Assembly: GCA_028564705.1 (NCBI GenBank)
Contig: JAPXFQ010001936.1
Span: 744,001 to 808,000 of the forward strand
DNA: 64,000 bases
Direction of reading: 5' to 3'
DNA from: Apricaphanius iberus
Lineage: Eukaryota > Chordata > Actinopteri > Cyprinodontiformes > Aphaniidae
Under the pieces are notes generated by a model that did no database searches, was not told the DNA's origin, and saw only the letters and a program-made list of their open reading frames with translations. The position numbers and the translations under genes are program-made. This document shows positions 45,181 through 56,793 of this stretch, piece by piece. Each line of letters begins with the position of its first letter. The first letter of the stretch is position 1.

Positions 45181-47278
45181 GCATTATCTATAAATCATAG
45201 TTTTGTCCCCACCACATAGAAACCTGATGTGGATTTTTTTTAACAGTGCAGGTCTAACATCCACTTATGCTCCCAGTCCTATTTTCATTTAATCAGTATT
45301 CAAACTGATATTCCACTATCTTATACAGTTTCTTTATGTACAAATGTTCTAGCACTTTTTGCCGAGATTCATGTTACGTCTAATAAACACTTGCATTCAA
45401 AGCGGGCACTGTATCAACAAGTAACTGGTTAACTCATATCTCTTCAATGGAGGGTGTTTATGCAGCGCCACCTGCTCCATGCATCTATGCAGAAAGCGCA
45501 GGGCTGTGCCTGTATTCCAGTGGGTAAGATGGGCATTCACTTTATGAATTATGGACCATTTCTAGGCTGTTTTTTAGCCATACAACACATTTTAAGCCCG
45601 GTTTGTCTTGAAATATTGCATTTGTTGTACATGGACACATCCAGGCTGCATGGCTACAAAACTGTTATTTATAAATATGACACCTACGTTTATAGCCTAT
45701 TTTCCTGCAGGAACCCAAAACAATATTGAGAGTGAGGAGTTGTCGTCATCGTACAGAGCCCTCCGCTTTATATCGCAGTCTCCGCAATGTTGGCATCCTT
45801 CCAGTGGCAATAGTGTGTTGTTAACTCTGTAGTAGAAAAGGTTCTCGCAATTCCGCACTGTTTTAACGTGCCTGGAACTCACTGCTGTTAAAAACTTATC
45901 TAGTACCTCACACAATCCACATGGAAAACATAGGAAGAGTTTTTTAGGGTACCAAAATGGACACAGCATCAAGGAGAGCAAGTCTCTGACCTGATTGTGA
46001 GTCAAAAATGACAGTGATACACGTTTGGCAACTACTGCTGCCAGTGGGGCAAAAAGGGTTAATCTAACCAGGACATTTAACTACCCTAGCCAACCCAGAA
46101 CCAGTTTGTCAGCCCCCAAAACAAAAACCTGGTGCCATAGAGTCTATGCCTGGTACAGTGTGTGTCGTTGGGCTAAAATCAAATTACAACTAAATACCTA
46201 AAGATACTGTACACAGCTTTAGCATACATCAAAACATGTTGGAGACATTTGTGTACATTGAAAGTCTCGTCACAATCTAGTGTTTACGAAGCCGTCACAG
46301 TAAATTACTTTGTCGTTTTGGTCAAGAAGTGTCTGCTAAATGCAATGTAATTATGACAAACTAAAATGCATGCTAAGAAAAATTACCTTTGCCAGTAAAA
46401 CGCTGTTTTCACCACCTGGAGGCTTGTAGATGGCCGAGTCCTGCACCTAGCCACAGCAGAAAACCTCGTAGCTTTCCAAAGATTTCTGGCTTTTAAGCTC
46501 CGGTATTGTGTCGTACCTCACACCAAAAACCAGGTAATTTACTATATCTATATACGTGCACAGAAGCAAATGGTTCAGGTCTCTGTGCCATTCCGCTGCA
46601 GGGGAGCTCGTATGGGTCTGTATGTTTAATGTTTGAGAGCTTCTCCAAATACCGCTGTTTTGCGGTAGGTATAAGCTTGTCCCTGTAAGGTCCATTTTGT
46701 TTTGCCTTGACTTTCCCATTGCTCTACTTTCTTACTTTCCTTGTATTCGCAGATTTGTCCCGCCGAAATAATAAACGTGCAAAAATTAAAGAGCTCCGGA
46801 ATGTTAGTCGCGTCAATACTTTTAAGTTTTAAAGGAGTGGCCCCTGTTGATCCGCGGCATGATGTATTCAATCTATTTAAGGCTTATGCCCTGCATCAAT
46901 ATGCAATATGGTCATTTTTTTCAGAAGGCACAAAACATTGGGAGAATAAGCAAATATGTAGTGTGACTTATGGAACATGAAAATGTATTTGCGACTATTT
47001 TTACAGCCTCTGAAAGGCATTTCTTGACTTTCCACCACCACAACTCAACGTACATTTTTTTTTACCAACAAATGAAAAATATTCACACACATTCTAACCT
47101 GATAGTAAATAGTCTCTAACAGCCTGAATAAGTATCTTGTTTTTTTCGCTGTTTTTGCCAAAAATGTATCATTAATCTACTTTATTCCTCCTCTCACTGG
47201 CAAAGTCCTCATTTAAATACCGCTCTTTATGCCATTTATTAATTGTGCATACAGTCTTAGAAGATCAACCGAAAACCA
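45181..47278. other. no gene recognised
   Basis: About 2 kb of mixed sequence. Short overlapping frames on both strands (for example at 45454-45729 and 46741-46980) show no domain, splice structure or repeat terminus that I can name. Confidence 0.4.
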
Positions 47279-47307
47279 GGCTATGGCATCGTTCTGATGC
47301 CATAGCC
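47279..47307. repeat. perfect 12-bp inverted repeat (hairpin)
   Basis: GGCTATGGCATC, a 5-nt loop GTTCT, then GATGCCATAGCC. All 12 pairs are perfect. Role unknown. Confidence 0.85.
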
Positions 47308-47544
47308 TCCTCGTATGACATGTTTATTCTGAAGTCACGTTTGAACTCTTTAAGTTTTGTAAGATTTTGTGTCTTGCCTGGGAATGTTCGAGAGTGAAAT
47401 CTGTTTGTGTATGGCAAGGCCGTGGGAACAAGGGTTGTGGAGGGTGAGCATCAACCCCTCATGGATGAAAAACAATAGGCATGCTTAAATTCCTTAAGCA
47501 AAAATAAATCAAATATAAATATGCTTTGATTTTTTAATTTAAAT

Positions 47545-47975
47545 TTAAAAAATCAGTTGACCTACACGCTCCATTGTCCTTGAGGTGTAAAGGTCCTGTA
47601 GAGATGGGAGTCTGCAGCCAATAACCTTCTCAGCAGAGCGCACCACATGCTTGGAGTCTCTGTTTGTCCCTGATGGTGGCGCCAGCGTACCACACGGTGA
47701 TGGAGGCGGTGAGCATGGACTCCACGATTGCAGTGTAGAACTACATCAGGAGTGTGGCTGTGTGCTTCCTAAAATCTGCACTAATCTCCACTGTCTTCTG
47801 GGCGTTCAGCACCAGGTTGGTCCGGCTGCTCCAGGACGCCAGACGTTCCAACGATTGGTCCATCTGGTTGTCTGAGTTACCAGACAAGTACACTCCCGCA
47901 TTTACGTGGCTCTCCCACTCTTTACATGCTGCTGTATTCTGCAACAGAACATGACTGGTGTAAAGGTTCTCCAAG
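47545..47975 (-). pseudogene. Rex1/CR1-like LINE reverse transcriptase C-terminal fragment
   Basis: The minus strand reads NAGVYLSGNSDNQMDQSLER, LASWSSRTNLVLNAQKTVEI, then after a stop FYTAIVESMLTASITVWYAG and ATIRDKQRLQ with GYWLQTP. The order (NLxLNxxKTxE...DFR...FYTAIxES.LT.SITVWYG) is the end of a CR1/Rex1-group reverse transcriptase. Confidence 0.8.
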
Positions 47976-48082
47976 CAGTAATGTCAGGGAAGGAGAAACA
48001 TCCGGCTACTATCACTCCAACCTTAGGAAAAACTACCAGAGTCTAAAAAAAAGAAGCCATTTGAAGTCATTGAAGGGTCGAC

Positions 48083-48165
48083 TGTATAGGTTAGTGGTAA
48101 AGTTGGTGGGCTGTAACCCAAAAATCATTGGTTCCATTCCAGTTTTCGCCTGCTAGATGTTGTAG
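48083..48165 (+). mobile_element. tRNA-derived SINE head
   Basis: TTAGTGGTAAAGTTGGTGGG (A-box region) is followed by GGTTCCATTCC (B-box) 38-45 bp later, with an anticodon-loop-like CTGTAACCC between. The tail after 48160 is unclassified. Mismatches in the stems argue against a working tRNA. Confidence 0.6.
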
Positions 48166-48439
48166 TATCCTTCACTCAAGTTCCCTACTGTTTTATTTTA
48201 GTTTTATGGAAAGGATACCCATTAGCTACAGCCGTGCTGCAGCTATTCTTCCTGGGATCTTGGAAATTATGAATACGAATATTCTCCCTATTTGACAGGT
48301 TTCTTTAGAACGGCGATGGAAAAATCGGAAGGCTGTCCATCATTTTTACAGATTCGTTTTCACACCTTCCTCTGACCGCTTTACGTGATGCGCAGATTTT
48401 TTTTTAACTCTATGCACGAGTCTAGTTAAATAAGTTCCA

Positions 48440-48570
48440 TCTATTATTTATCTGCTTTTCCTTGAATGGTCACGCGGGGTCTTGTGCATTTCTCCAGTGG
48501 TTATCGGATGAGAGGCGCGGTGCACCTTGGACAGGTCGCCAGTCCATCCATCCCAGTGCAGCACAGATTT
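48440..48570 (+). repeat. common fish repeat ('gtcgccagtccatcc' family), copy 2
   Basis: GGTCACGCGGGGTCTTGTGC, GATGAGAGGCGCGGTGCACC and GGACAGGTCGCCAGTCCATC match the order of the copy at 43168. Confidence 0.65.
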
Positions 48571-48797
48571 TGTGCGGCGCCATCTGCAGCTCTAACCGCA
48601 GGCGCTCCTCCGGTAGTTTACGGGTCAGGAAACAGGCTATTCTGAGAGTCTTTGACTTATGGTCACTACAATGGGAGAAATGTTTCCTCATGTTAAACTT
48701 TGTTTGTCTGAAGCGAATAACATAATTGCAGTCTCCAATCACCAGTGGAGCGAAGCGTGGTTTCTGTCTGCAGATGAACTGGTATGATTACCCATAG

Positions 48798-48895
48798 GGG
48801 TAAGTAAGTAAGTAGGTAAGTAATTAAGTGAAATGTATTTATAAAACACCTTTCACAGACAAGGGTCACAAATTGCTGTACAGGGAGAAGAGCTG
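48798..48895 (-). repeat. LINE-type 3' tail with (TAAG)n
   Basis: GGTAAGTAAGTAAGTAGGTA followed by ATGTATTTATAAAACACCTT and TCACAGACAAGGGTCACAAA is a frequent terminus of fish retroelements, read on the minus strand. Confidence 0.5.
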
Positions 48896-49780
48896 AGGAG
48901 AAAGAACACAACTTGAGGGAAGCCAGTGCTGATGGTCCGAGACATTCTTCCCCAGCCTCACACCCCCGAGAAGACTTAATAGGATAACTTGAGCTCTTCC
49001 TTCTGAGACTCCAGTGCCTTCCTTACAGTTTTCAAGAGCTCCTCCATGGTCTCCATCTTCCAAAGCTTTTCCGTCGGTCCCAGTTACTTGAGCCTCACGC
49101 CCCAGAGCTTATTCCTGACCACCTAGTAAACCTCCTGACAAGGTTCTCCTAGGGTTCACCTGGTTTCCTGGTTGACCGTTCCCCAGCCTCAGAGACTCTT
49201 CTCTGGCTCTTGCCTTTTTCCAAGGCCCCTTACACCCAATTGGATTGGGAGTTTGTGTTTGTTTGTTCCTTCTGTCTGGAGTTTTTATTAACCTTTCTTT
49301 AAGGATTTGGAATCAAGAATATTGACATATCTTAACATATTTGGTATTTTGTATTTGTGAAATGTCAGAATAAAGAGAATTGTTTTAAATTGTATATTTT
49401 TTACTGTTTTAAAATTTTGCTTTCATCAAAAATAATGTTTTTAGAATTAAATCAACTGTTACAAATGTGAAAAGAGATTATCATTAATGTTTTGTTTTTT
49501 GTCTTTACAAAACATTGAAATAATAGCTTAGAATTTACTTGTCAAGATACAAAATAAAAAATCTTGTGTAGACTCACTATGTTCTTCAAGGTGTGCCTAA
49601 AGTTCAACCTTTACACTATCTAAAATGAAACTTAATTACAATGATAGCAAAATACTCCAAGCAGAGACTAAAATGAGAGAGCTAGAATCTAGAGCTAGAT
49701 CTTTGAGATTATCCTGTATATAACTCATGTATCTGTGTTTAATAAACAGTTTCATTTCTTGCTGGGGTTGAATGTCAGTT
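48896..49780. other. no gene recognised
   Basis: Spacer before gene D. Sequence from about 49290 is very AT-rich. Confidence 0.4.
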
Positions 49781-49782
49781 GT

Positions 49783-49830
49783 GGGAGGGACAGGTAGCTA
49801 ACAGTAACACAGCCGGTAAAGAAAGTGAAA
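49783..49830 (+). promoter_or_regulatory. conserved GIMAP promoter module, gene D
   Basis: GGGAGGGAC (49783-49791) is followed 38 bp later by a canonical IRF/ISRE core GAAAGTGAAA (49821-49830), 71 bp before the ATG. Box, spacing and ATTCAG just downstream match genes A and C. Confidence 0.7.
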
Positions 49831-49891
49831 TTATTCAGCAAAAGGCTGACAGTGGAACACCATCACAAATTACCTCCATGTAAAATCAAGA

Positions 49892-52800
49892 ATGGCAACC
49901 AAAAACAGTTGTGAGTAAATCTATATTTTTATTTAGAATCTTTGTGTATGTATTAAAATATTTGTATTGTAAAACTGAATTTATTTTTAAGTCTACTCTG
50001 CAAACTGTCTAATATTTAAGGATTTTTATTTAAATTCTTACAGATTTCAACAAAAGCCCTCAGTGAATGTAATGCATGCAGCTAAGAGTAACCAGTTGAG
50101 TTAATGCAATGAGGGGTGAGATATGATATGATTATATGTCATATTGCCCTGTTCTGGAACATGTGCAGAGGTTTAACAGCTCCAGCTGGAAGACCAGTTA
50201 GGTGGGCGTGGCAGTAGTCAAGATGTGAGATGGCCTTAAACTTGTACCATGAGCTGTGGGGTGTTGGGTTATAGGTGTGGCTTAATGTTTCTCACTTTTC
50301 ACAGTACAAAGCAGTTTGACAAAGCAGTACAGGTGACATGATCTTTAAAGGTCAGCTAGCTGATTTATTGTGACACCTACTTTTGTAGCTACTTTCAATA
50401 GAACAGAAATAGAGATTAAGTTTCGATCCAGATGTTGTGGTATGTCGTCGGTTTGGATGGAAAGACAAGCAGTTCATGTTGAATCAGTGTTTGTGTGATG
50501 GGTGTGCAGCATAGCTTTACTTGAACAATGCATACCTACTTTCAATGTCACACAGAATGGACGTGCCATAATAATTATGTTGATTATACTCCCATTGAGC
50601 CTAAATGTAAAAGGACTTGTCTGGATTATTTGCTAGTGACAACATGTTTCCACAGTTTAAACAGTGTTGTTGGTAAATCTTAATGAATTCAAGTCCTTGT
50701 TGAGCAGAACTATTGTAGGTTTTTTTGGTAGTTTAGTATTATACAGGCTGAGAGTAAATTCCTCAGCATCTATGATCACTTATCTATTTTCATTTCTCAT
50801 ATAATCTCTGCTTCTCCTCAGTCTACCCAACTCCCCCCATGTCACCAGACTTTAACCTGTACAATATTTATTACTATTTCAATAAACCTTTTCATTATTC
50901 CTTGTTCTCCTGAATGGTTTTCTGTGTGTGGGTAAGAATGCTTAAAGTAGAACTGGCATGAAATTCCCCGCAGCGTTTGGGCCCTTTTTAGCCACACTCT
51001 AAGTACCTTAGTACTATATCAAAGGATCGGTTGCCGTAATTCAGCCGTGATGTAGAATTGCAGGTGTGACGAGGTAGCCCTTCTGTTAGCATTAGCACAT
51101 AACAACCGGGTTTCGGAGGGCGGGGCCTAGGCTATGCGCTTCTGTGGTCAATGAATCTCTAACGATATTTCGAATGTTCAACTATAATATGTAATCTTTT
51201 TTCCCCCAAATAAAAGCATACTAGCACCAATGCTACATAAACAAACTGGGGTATTAGCTGTGAAGCTAATCCTGAATGTTAGCTATGAAGCTAATTGAAA
51301 AGCAAACAACTCAAACAATGCCACAATGTCTACTAATAGCTGAAGGACATTATTGAGGAAATATGCTTACTTGTACAGGGATATTTGCTGGTTCACGGAG
51401 AGTTGGTATTAATCCTGGTAGAAGTTTAAGACGATCTGTGAATCCACTGCTGTATTTTCCCAAGTTGAAAAAAACAGTCATCCTAGAAATGTTTGCGACA
51501 AACTACCACACGTGTCCGCAGTCGTTCGGGCACATTCCCTGCATACATAAAATCTATCCATAAGGACAAAAATATTTATGTTCTTTTTTGTACACCCAGG
51601 TACAGTGCAGTTTGGATGCGGTCTGGACTGCATGCTTTTGGTTTGTTGTTTGCCTGTTATCGTAGCTCTCCGCGCCGCGCAGGGAAGGACCTGCAGGGTG
51701 TAGTTCGGGGAAGGGGGTAATTGGCTGGAACTCAACACGTAATATGCCGAAACGTATCTTCATATGCCGAACTGCCAAACAGCCCGTTTCTGAGGGCTAA
51801 TTTCACTATGTAGGCAGACATACCCCTGGACAAAGGAAAAACTAAACAGTAATTTTAACCCCTTAGGGGCCGTAGGCAGGCTGGGGGAACTAAAAGATAT
51901 GATCAAAAACCTCAGGAAAATGCAAAATTCATGCCAGGTCCACTTCAAAGACAAAACAAACATGACAGAAAGCTCAGGCCGAGATTTCCCAGCAGAATGC
52001 CTCAGGAGGACCCTATCCTGAGAGAATTCACTAACGTAGGACTCTGTTCTTAAAACCTTCAGAGAACAGCAAAAAATCTTCCAGCAACAGCTAGATAATC
52101 CCACACCCCTTTATTTCAATAAAAGCAGTCTAAACTGTCATCTCCTCCTCCAGCAGAGGTCCCCAAGGCACCCGTAACTCCTCAGTAATTTGGAACCTTC
52201 TCTAATGTCATTTCACACAATCATAAACACAATCAAATAAGGCTCATCCCAACTCTCCCATCATACTCATTCCCTCAATTAATACTCTCATGATCCCCCT
52301 ACCCCTGTTTCTTTCTCTAAACCTTAGACAAAGATAAAAACATTAACACCTTAATGCAATAATCACCTCAGAAAGAAGTAGACAGACTCAACTGCAACAT
52401 CTTAAGATCACTGTTCCATCTACCCATAGCATGTCTCCACCATCTTCCTGCAGACCATCAACAAAACCAGTTTGGTTGGCACTGTCTTTCCCCAAGAGAA
52501 ATATGGGAATAAAGTACAATCCAACCCATGCAACTACTGTGGGAATTCAGGTCTCTTCATTACATCATGCCCAGTATGGTTAAAACATAACGGTCTGTCA
52601 GACGATATGAGGAAACCTACAGGCCAACTCTTCTCAGGTACCAACCCTGCCACACTTTTTTCCAACAGTAAAACCATCAAAATTGATGCCTTAATTGACT
52701 GCAGTTCCAAAAAACCCTCATATCAGACTCTAGTCAAACACTGCAACATTGAAGTCATTCCATTGAAAGAACCCCCAACAATTCGGCCCTGCTTCTACCC

Positions 52801-55800
52801 TAGATTACTCACAAAATCGACCCTCTTCAGTTAATCCACTCAGGGAATCGTTTATTTTTTGTTTTTTTTCCATCACACTCCCCATTTGTCCTTGGTTTTG
52901 ACTGGCTCACAAAACATAATCCTCATCTGAACTGGTCCAAATCCTGCATAGAGTCCTGGTCCACAAACTGTCTCCTGTCCTCTGTACTGTTAGCCATTTC
53001 TCCAAGCCTGCTCCTGGTGCAACTTGAACAAGTCAGCCCACTTGATTTATCCCATGTTCTGGCTGAATACCATGACTTAAGCCAAGTCTTCAATAAGAGC
53101 TCTCTCACTGGCTCCACATCGTCTCTACGATTGTGTAATTGACCTCCTTCCTGGTGCTACTCTGCCTTCTAGCCGCCTCATCAATATTTCCAGGCTGGAA
53201 TGTGAATCTTAGAAAGAATACATAAAGGAATCATTGGTAGCGTCATTCTTCATCACCAGTGGGAGCAGCCTTCTTCTTGATGAGTGACAGAGATGGTTCC
53301 CTAGAACATGCATAGATTGGAAAGGATTTACCAAATCAACATGAAGAATAAATATCCATTGCCTCTCATCGCCTCGGCCTTTGAATCGGTTCATTGTGCT
53401 ACCGTCTTCACAGAAGTAGACCTCCACGACGGCTGCCAACTAGTCTGCACCGGCCAAGTGGAGTGGAAAACCACCTTCTGAACACCACTTGGGGATTTTA
53501 AATATTTAGTCATGCAATTAGGACCTACCAACACTCCTACTGTGTTCCAAGACCTGGTTAATGACATTCTCGTTGACTACCTCGACATCTTTGTTTTGTT
53601 TATCTGGATGACATGCTCATTTACTCCAAGACCCTCCAAGATTACCAGAAGCATGTCCGTCTTGTCCAACAGCGTTTCTTTGAGAATCTCCCTATGAAAG
53701 CCAAAAAGTATCAACATCATCAACCCATAGTTAGATTTATAGTTAACATCCTTGGAGGCAGAAAGGTTCGTACAGATCCCAATAAAATAAAATATTTTCT
53801 GGACTGGGCTATCCCTGACTTCTGTTAACAATTACAATGATTCCTTGGTTTTGCACATTTCTATCCCAAATTCATATGCAACTACATTCAGACTCCTGGA
53901 CCTCTCAAAGCCCTGACATCCTCCAAGACCACCTTGTCCTGGACCCCAGAATCTGTCTCGATCTTCAAACAGGTTATACATAAGTTCTCACAAGTCCCCA
54001 TTCTGGTTCAACTCGACCCCATGGAGAATTCATTATTGATGTTGATGCCTCTGATACGGGGGTCGCGGTAGTCCTTTCTCAGCATTCTGACTGACAGAAT
54101 CTTTCACCCTTGTGACTTCTCCCGTTGTCTTATACCCATGTAACGCAATTTTGATGTGGGGGATCGGGAAATCCTGGCCATAAAACTTATCTTGAAAGAG
54201 TGGCCTCATTGGTTGGAGGGTAATGAACATCCAACGTTGGTTTGGACTGATCACTACAACGTCTCTTACCTTCAGCCAGCTAAACGTCTCGGTTCTCATC
54301 AGTCTGAATGTTCTCTGTTTTTCTCCCGATTTAACCTTTCCATTTCCTTTCGCCCAGGTACTAAGAATGTCAAGGTGCCCTGTCTTGCCAGTTTGCCCCA
54401 GACAATATTGACAAGACTCCTATCACCATCGTTCCATCTAGTTGTGCAGTTGGTTCTCACGTGAGAGATCCAAGACATCCTAAAACAAGCCCAGAAGATT
54501 AACTTTATGCTGGTACCGGTTCTAACAGAATCCAAATCCCCTCCACAGCGCAATCTTGTATCATTAATTGGATCCACATTCCTTGGTTCTAATGTCACCA
54601 AGCTATGAGTTACACCATCTTTCTTATCAGCAGATTCTTGTGGCCTTCTATACATACAAATGTCAAAGACTGATAACTGTTTCGTATGCTTCCTAGAGGC
54701 CTTGACATATGGCCAATTAGGGTATCCACAAGTTTGGAGTGCCCTCTTTATATGTTTATGTTCCTTGTCCTTTCCCTATATCTTTGTGGAGACATGTTCA
54801 TTTCGACGTTGTGGTTCTCTGATGACCTATTGCTTATGTTCCAATGGGTGTCAGGTTCTGAGGGTTGGAATGAGACACAGTGAGTTGTTTAGATTGGGTG
54901 TTAACCACGTTTATTGAAGGAAGATCCAAAAACTCAGAGTTCACAGGATGAAAAGGCCATGCGAGGGAGGAATTGACCAGAAACTAACAACAGACAAAGG
55001 GTGGCTTATTTATAAAAAGGCTGGGAGGACAATGGGAAGCTAATCAGAGGGAAACAGGAAACAAATCAAAAAGTGTGCAAACATTTAGTCTTGGAACCGG
55101 CTGCAAATGAAGAGGTGACATGGAGACTGAGGGTGAGGAAACGGGTGACGAAGCGACGGGTGACGAAGCAACGGGTGACGAAGCGACGGATGACGAGTGA
55201 ACTGGTGACGAGGAAGTCAACGTCTGAGGAACTGGTGATGTGGAGACTAGCGTCTGAGGGACGGGTGGCATGGAGTCCAGTATATAAAGAACTTTAGACC
55301 TGGAAACCAGTGGCAGAGAACCTGGAGACAGGTGGCGGACAACATTGGCCCTTGGAGACTGGCAGTGGTTAACCTTTAATCTTGAAGGCAGGTAAAGAGA
55401 ACCTTGAGACTTGGAGGCTGGTTAGGATAAATCTTTGGTATACCTGACCAGCGGCGGAGAACCCCGGGATGTGCTGGTCGGCATAGCAGAATCTTGTGTC
55501 TTGGATTTTGGTAGGTCACCAGTCCATCGCAGGACAACACAGAAACACAGCAGACAAACAACCATGCACTCCTACCTAAGGAGAATTTAGAGAGACCAAT
55601 TAGCCTAACAGTCATCTTTTTGGACAGTGTAGTACAGGGAGAGAACCCTTACATGCAATCTAAACACAAGAACTTTATAAATATACAATACCTGAATCTG
55701 ACAGTGAGTATTGAATTAATATCTGGTAGACCAAGGTAAAACATAAACAAGTAGGTCATTTTGTCTCCTAGTTTCTGTCAAACCCCTTAATCCAATTATC

Positions 55801-56793
55801 ACTTAATTCTTTGCTATACATGCATCTCTTTAAGATTTTTTTTTAAGATTAAACCAAAATATTTGAAGTGAACTGGTTTTTACAAAGTCTTTTTTTAAAC
55901 ATCAACATTTTCTTACAGGTGCCGAGGAATCAGATGTACAAGATCAACACATCCGCATTGTGTTAGTTGGAAAAACAGGATCTGGTAAAAGTGCATCAGG
56001 AAATACCATCTTACAGAAGAAAGTTTTTCCATCCAAGGTGTCTTTCTCCTCTCAAACATCAGAGTGTCAGAAGAAAAAAGGGAAGCTCCATGGGCAAACA
56101 GTGGCTATAGTTGATACTCCAGGTCTGTTTGAAACAGACAAAACAGAAGACGAAGTTTTAAAAGAGCTCATTAAATGCATCACATTATCTGCTCCTGGGC
56201 CCCATGTGTTTCTGGTGGTGATCCAACCCCACAGATTCACCAAAGAAGAGCGAGATACAGTGAAACTCATTCAGAAGACCTTTGGAGAAAAAGCGGCAGA
56301 TCACACAATGGTCCTGTTCACTCATGGAGACGACCTGGAGGCAGAAGAAACCTCCATAGAAAAGCTCATCATCCAAAATGAAGAAGTTGGGGCTTTTGTC
56401 AGACAGTGTGGAGGAAGATATCATGTGTTCAACAACAGAATGGAAGATCCATCTCAGGTGGAAGACCTGCTTAAGAAGGTCAAGGAGATGATTGAGAATA
56501 ATGAAGGCAGATGCTATACAAATGAAATGTTTAAGGAGGCAGAGAGAGCCATCAAAGATACGATTGAGATGATTCTGAAAGAAAACCCAAATATGGAGAA
56601 TGAAGAAGCCAGAAAAATGGCAGAGAGTGACAACTGGTTCATGCATCATGTTCTTGCAGCTGCAATGGGAGGTCAAGCTGGCAAAGGGACAGAACATCTG
56701 CCCAAAATCGCAGTTTCCCTGGTGGAGGGCTTAGTTGTAGCAGTGAGATCTGCACGCTCAGGAGAGGCAAAAGGAAGATGTATTATCCTGTGA
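49892..56793 (+). CDS. gimap: GIMAP (AIG1-type) GTPase D
   Basis: Coding exons are 49892-49910 (19 nt, MATKNS plus one base, donor GTT|GTGAGT) and 55919-56793 (acceptor TTTTCTTACAG); the protein is 297 aa. The N-terminal stretch is acidic. Motifs: P-loop GKTGSGKS (24-31), switch Thr in SQTSEC, DTPG (72-75), conserved box [21 protein letters not shown] (141-146) and FNN (177-179). The post-GTPase helix region is [15 protein letters not shown]. The C-terminus ends KGRCIIL; CIIL is a CaaX box whose Leu usually directs geranylgeranylation, with basic residues just upstream. There is only a short hydrophobic stretch ([11 protein letters not shown]), so lipid anchoring is the likely membrane tether. 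The intron of 6008 bp contains a decayed Gypsy element. AATAAA at 56925. Confidence 0.92.
50135..50240 (-). pseudogene. LINE reverse transcriptase C-terminal scrap
   Basis: Minus-strand reading gives [20 protein letters not shown] and [13 protein letters not shown](N/H)xxLxGLPxxxxxxLxxxQNxA is the conserved post-catalytic region of CR1/L2-group LINEs. About 35 residues only. Confidence 0.7.
50500..50790 (+). repeat. old duplicated block, partner of 44510-44800
   Basis: Same order of shared phrases as at 44510 (GAACAATGCATACCTACTTT, GCCATAATAATTATG, ACTCCCATTGAGCC, AATGAATTCAAG). Lies about 600 bp inside intron 1 of gene D. Confidence 0.6.
52140..54660 (+). mobile_element. Ty3/Gypsy LTR retrotransposon, heavily decayed gag-pol
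   Basis: In order on the plus strand: a zinc knuckle [16 protein letters not shown] (52532-52580) and protease-like [10 protein letters not shown], where the usual catalytic DSGA is altered. Then a GFDWL-like stretch near 52900 and RT text ([45 protein letters not shown] with the catalytic YLDD at about 53600). Next come [14 protein letters not shown] and an RNase H start ([16 protein letters not shown]). Further text near 54160-54420 reads as the RNase H end. Many stops and frameshifts; integrase and both LTRs were not identified. The domain order is Gypsy-type. Confidence 0.8.
55133..55205. repeat. 15-bp minisatellite (about four to five units)
   Basis: GTGACGAAGCGACGG-type units follow each other from about 55138 to 55195 with single changes, and drift into looser GTGACG/GTGATG repeats up to about 55270. 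Confidence 0.8.
55500..55630 (+). repeat. common fish repeat ('caccagtccatcgcagg' family), copy 3 (right part)
   Basis: TAGGTCACCAGTCCATCGCA, ACACAGCAGACAAACAACCA and GAGACCAATTAGCCTAACAG continue the pattern of the copy at 43168 beyond its end. Confidence 0.65.

Larger units (their letters stand above)
49911..55918 (+). other. intron 1 of GIMAP gene D
   Basis: Bounded by GTGAGT and TTACAG. Contains a LINE scrap, the duplicated block 50500-50790, Gypsy remains and a minisatellite. 50790-52140 shows no recognised unit. Confidence 0.8.

Noticed and set aside
47279..47307. microRNA precursor
   Set aside because: The stem is only 12 bp, far shorter than a pre-miRNA.
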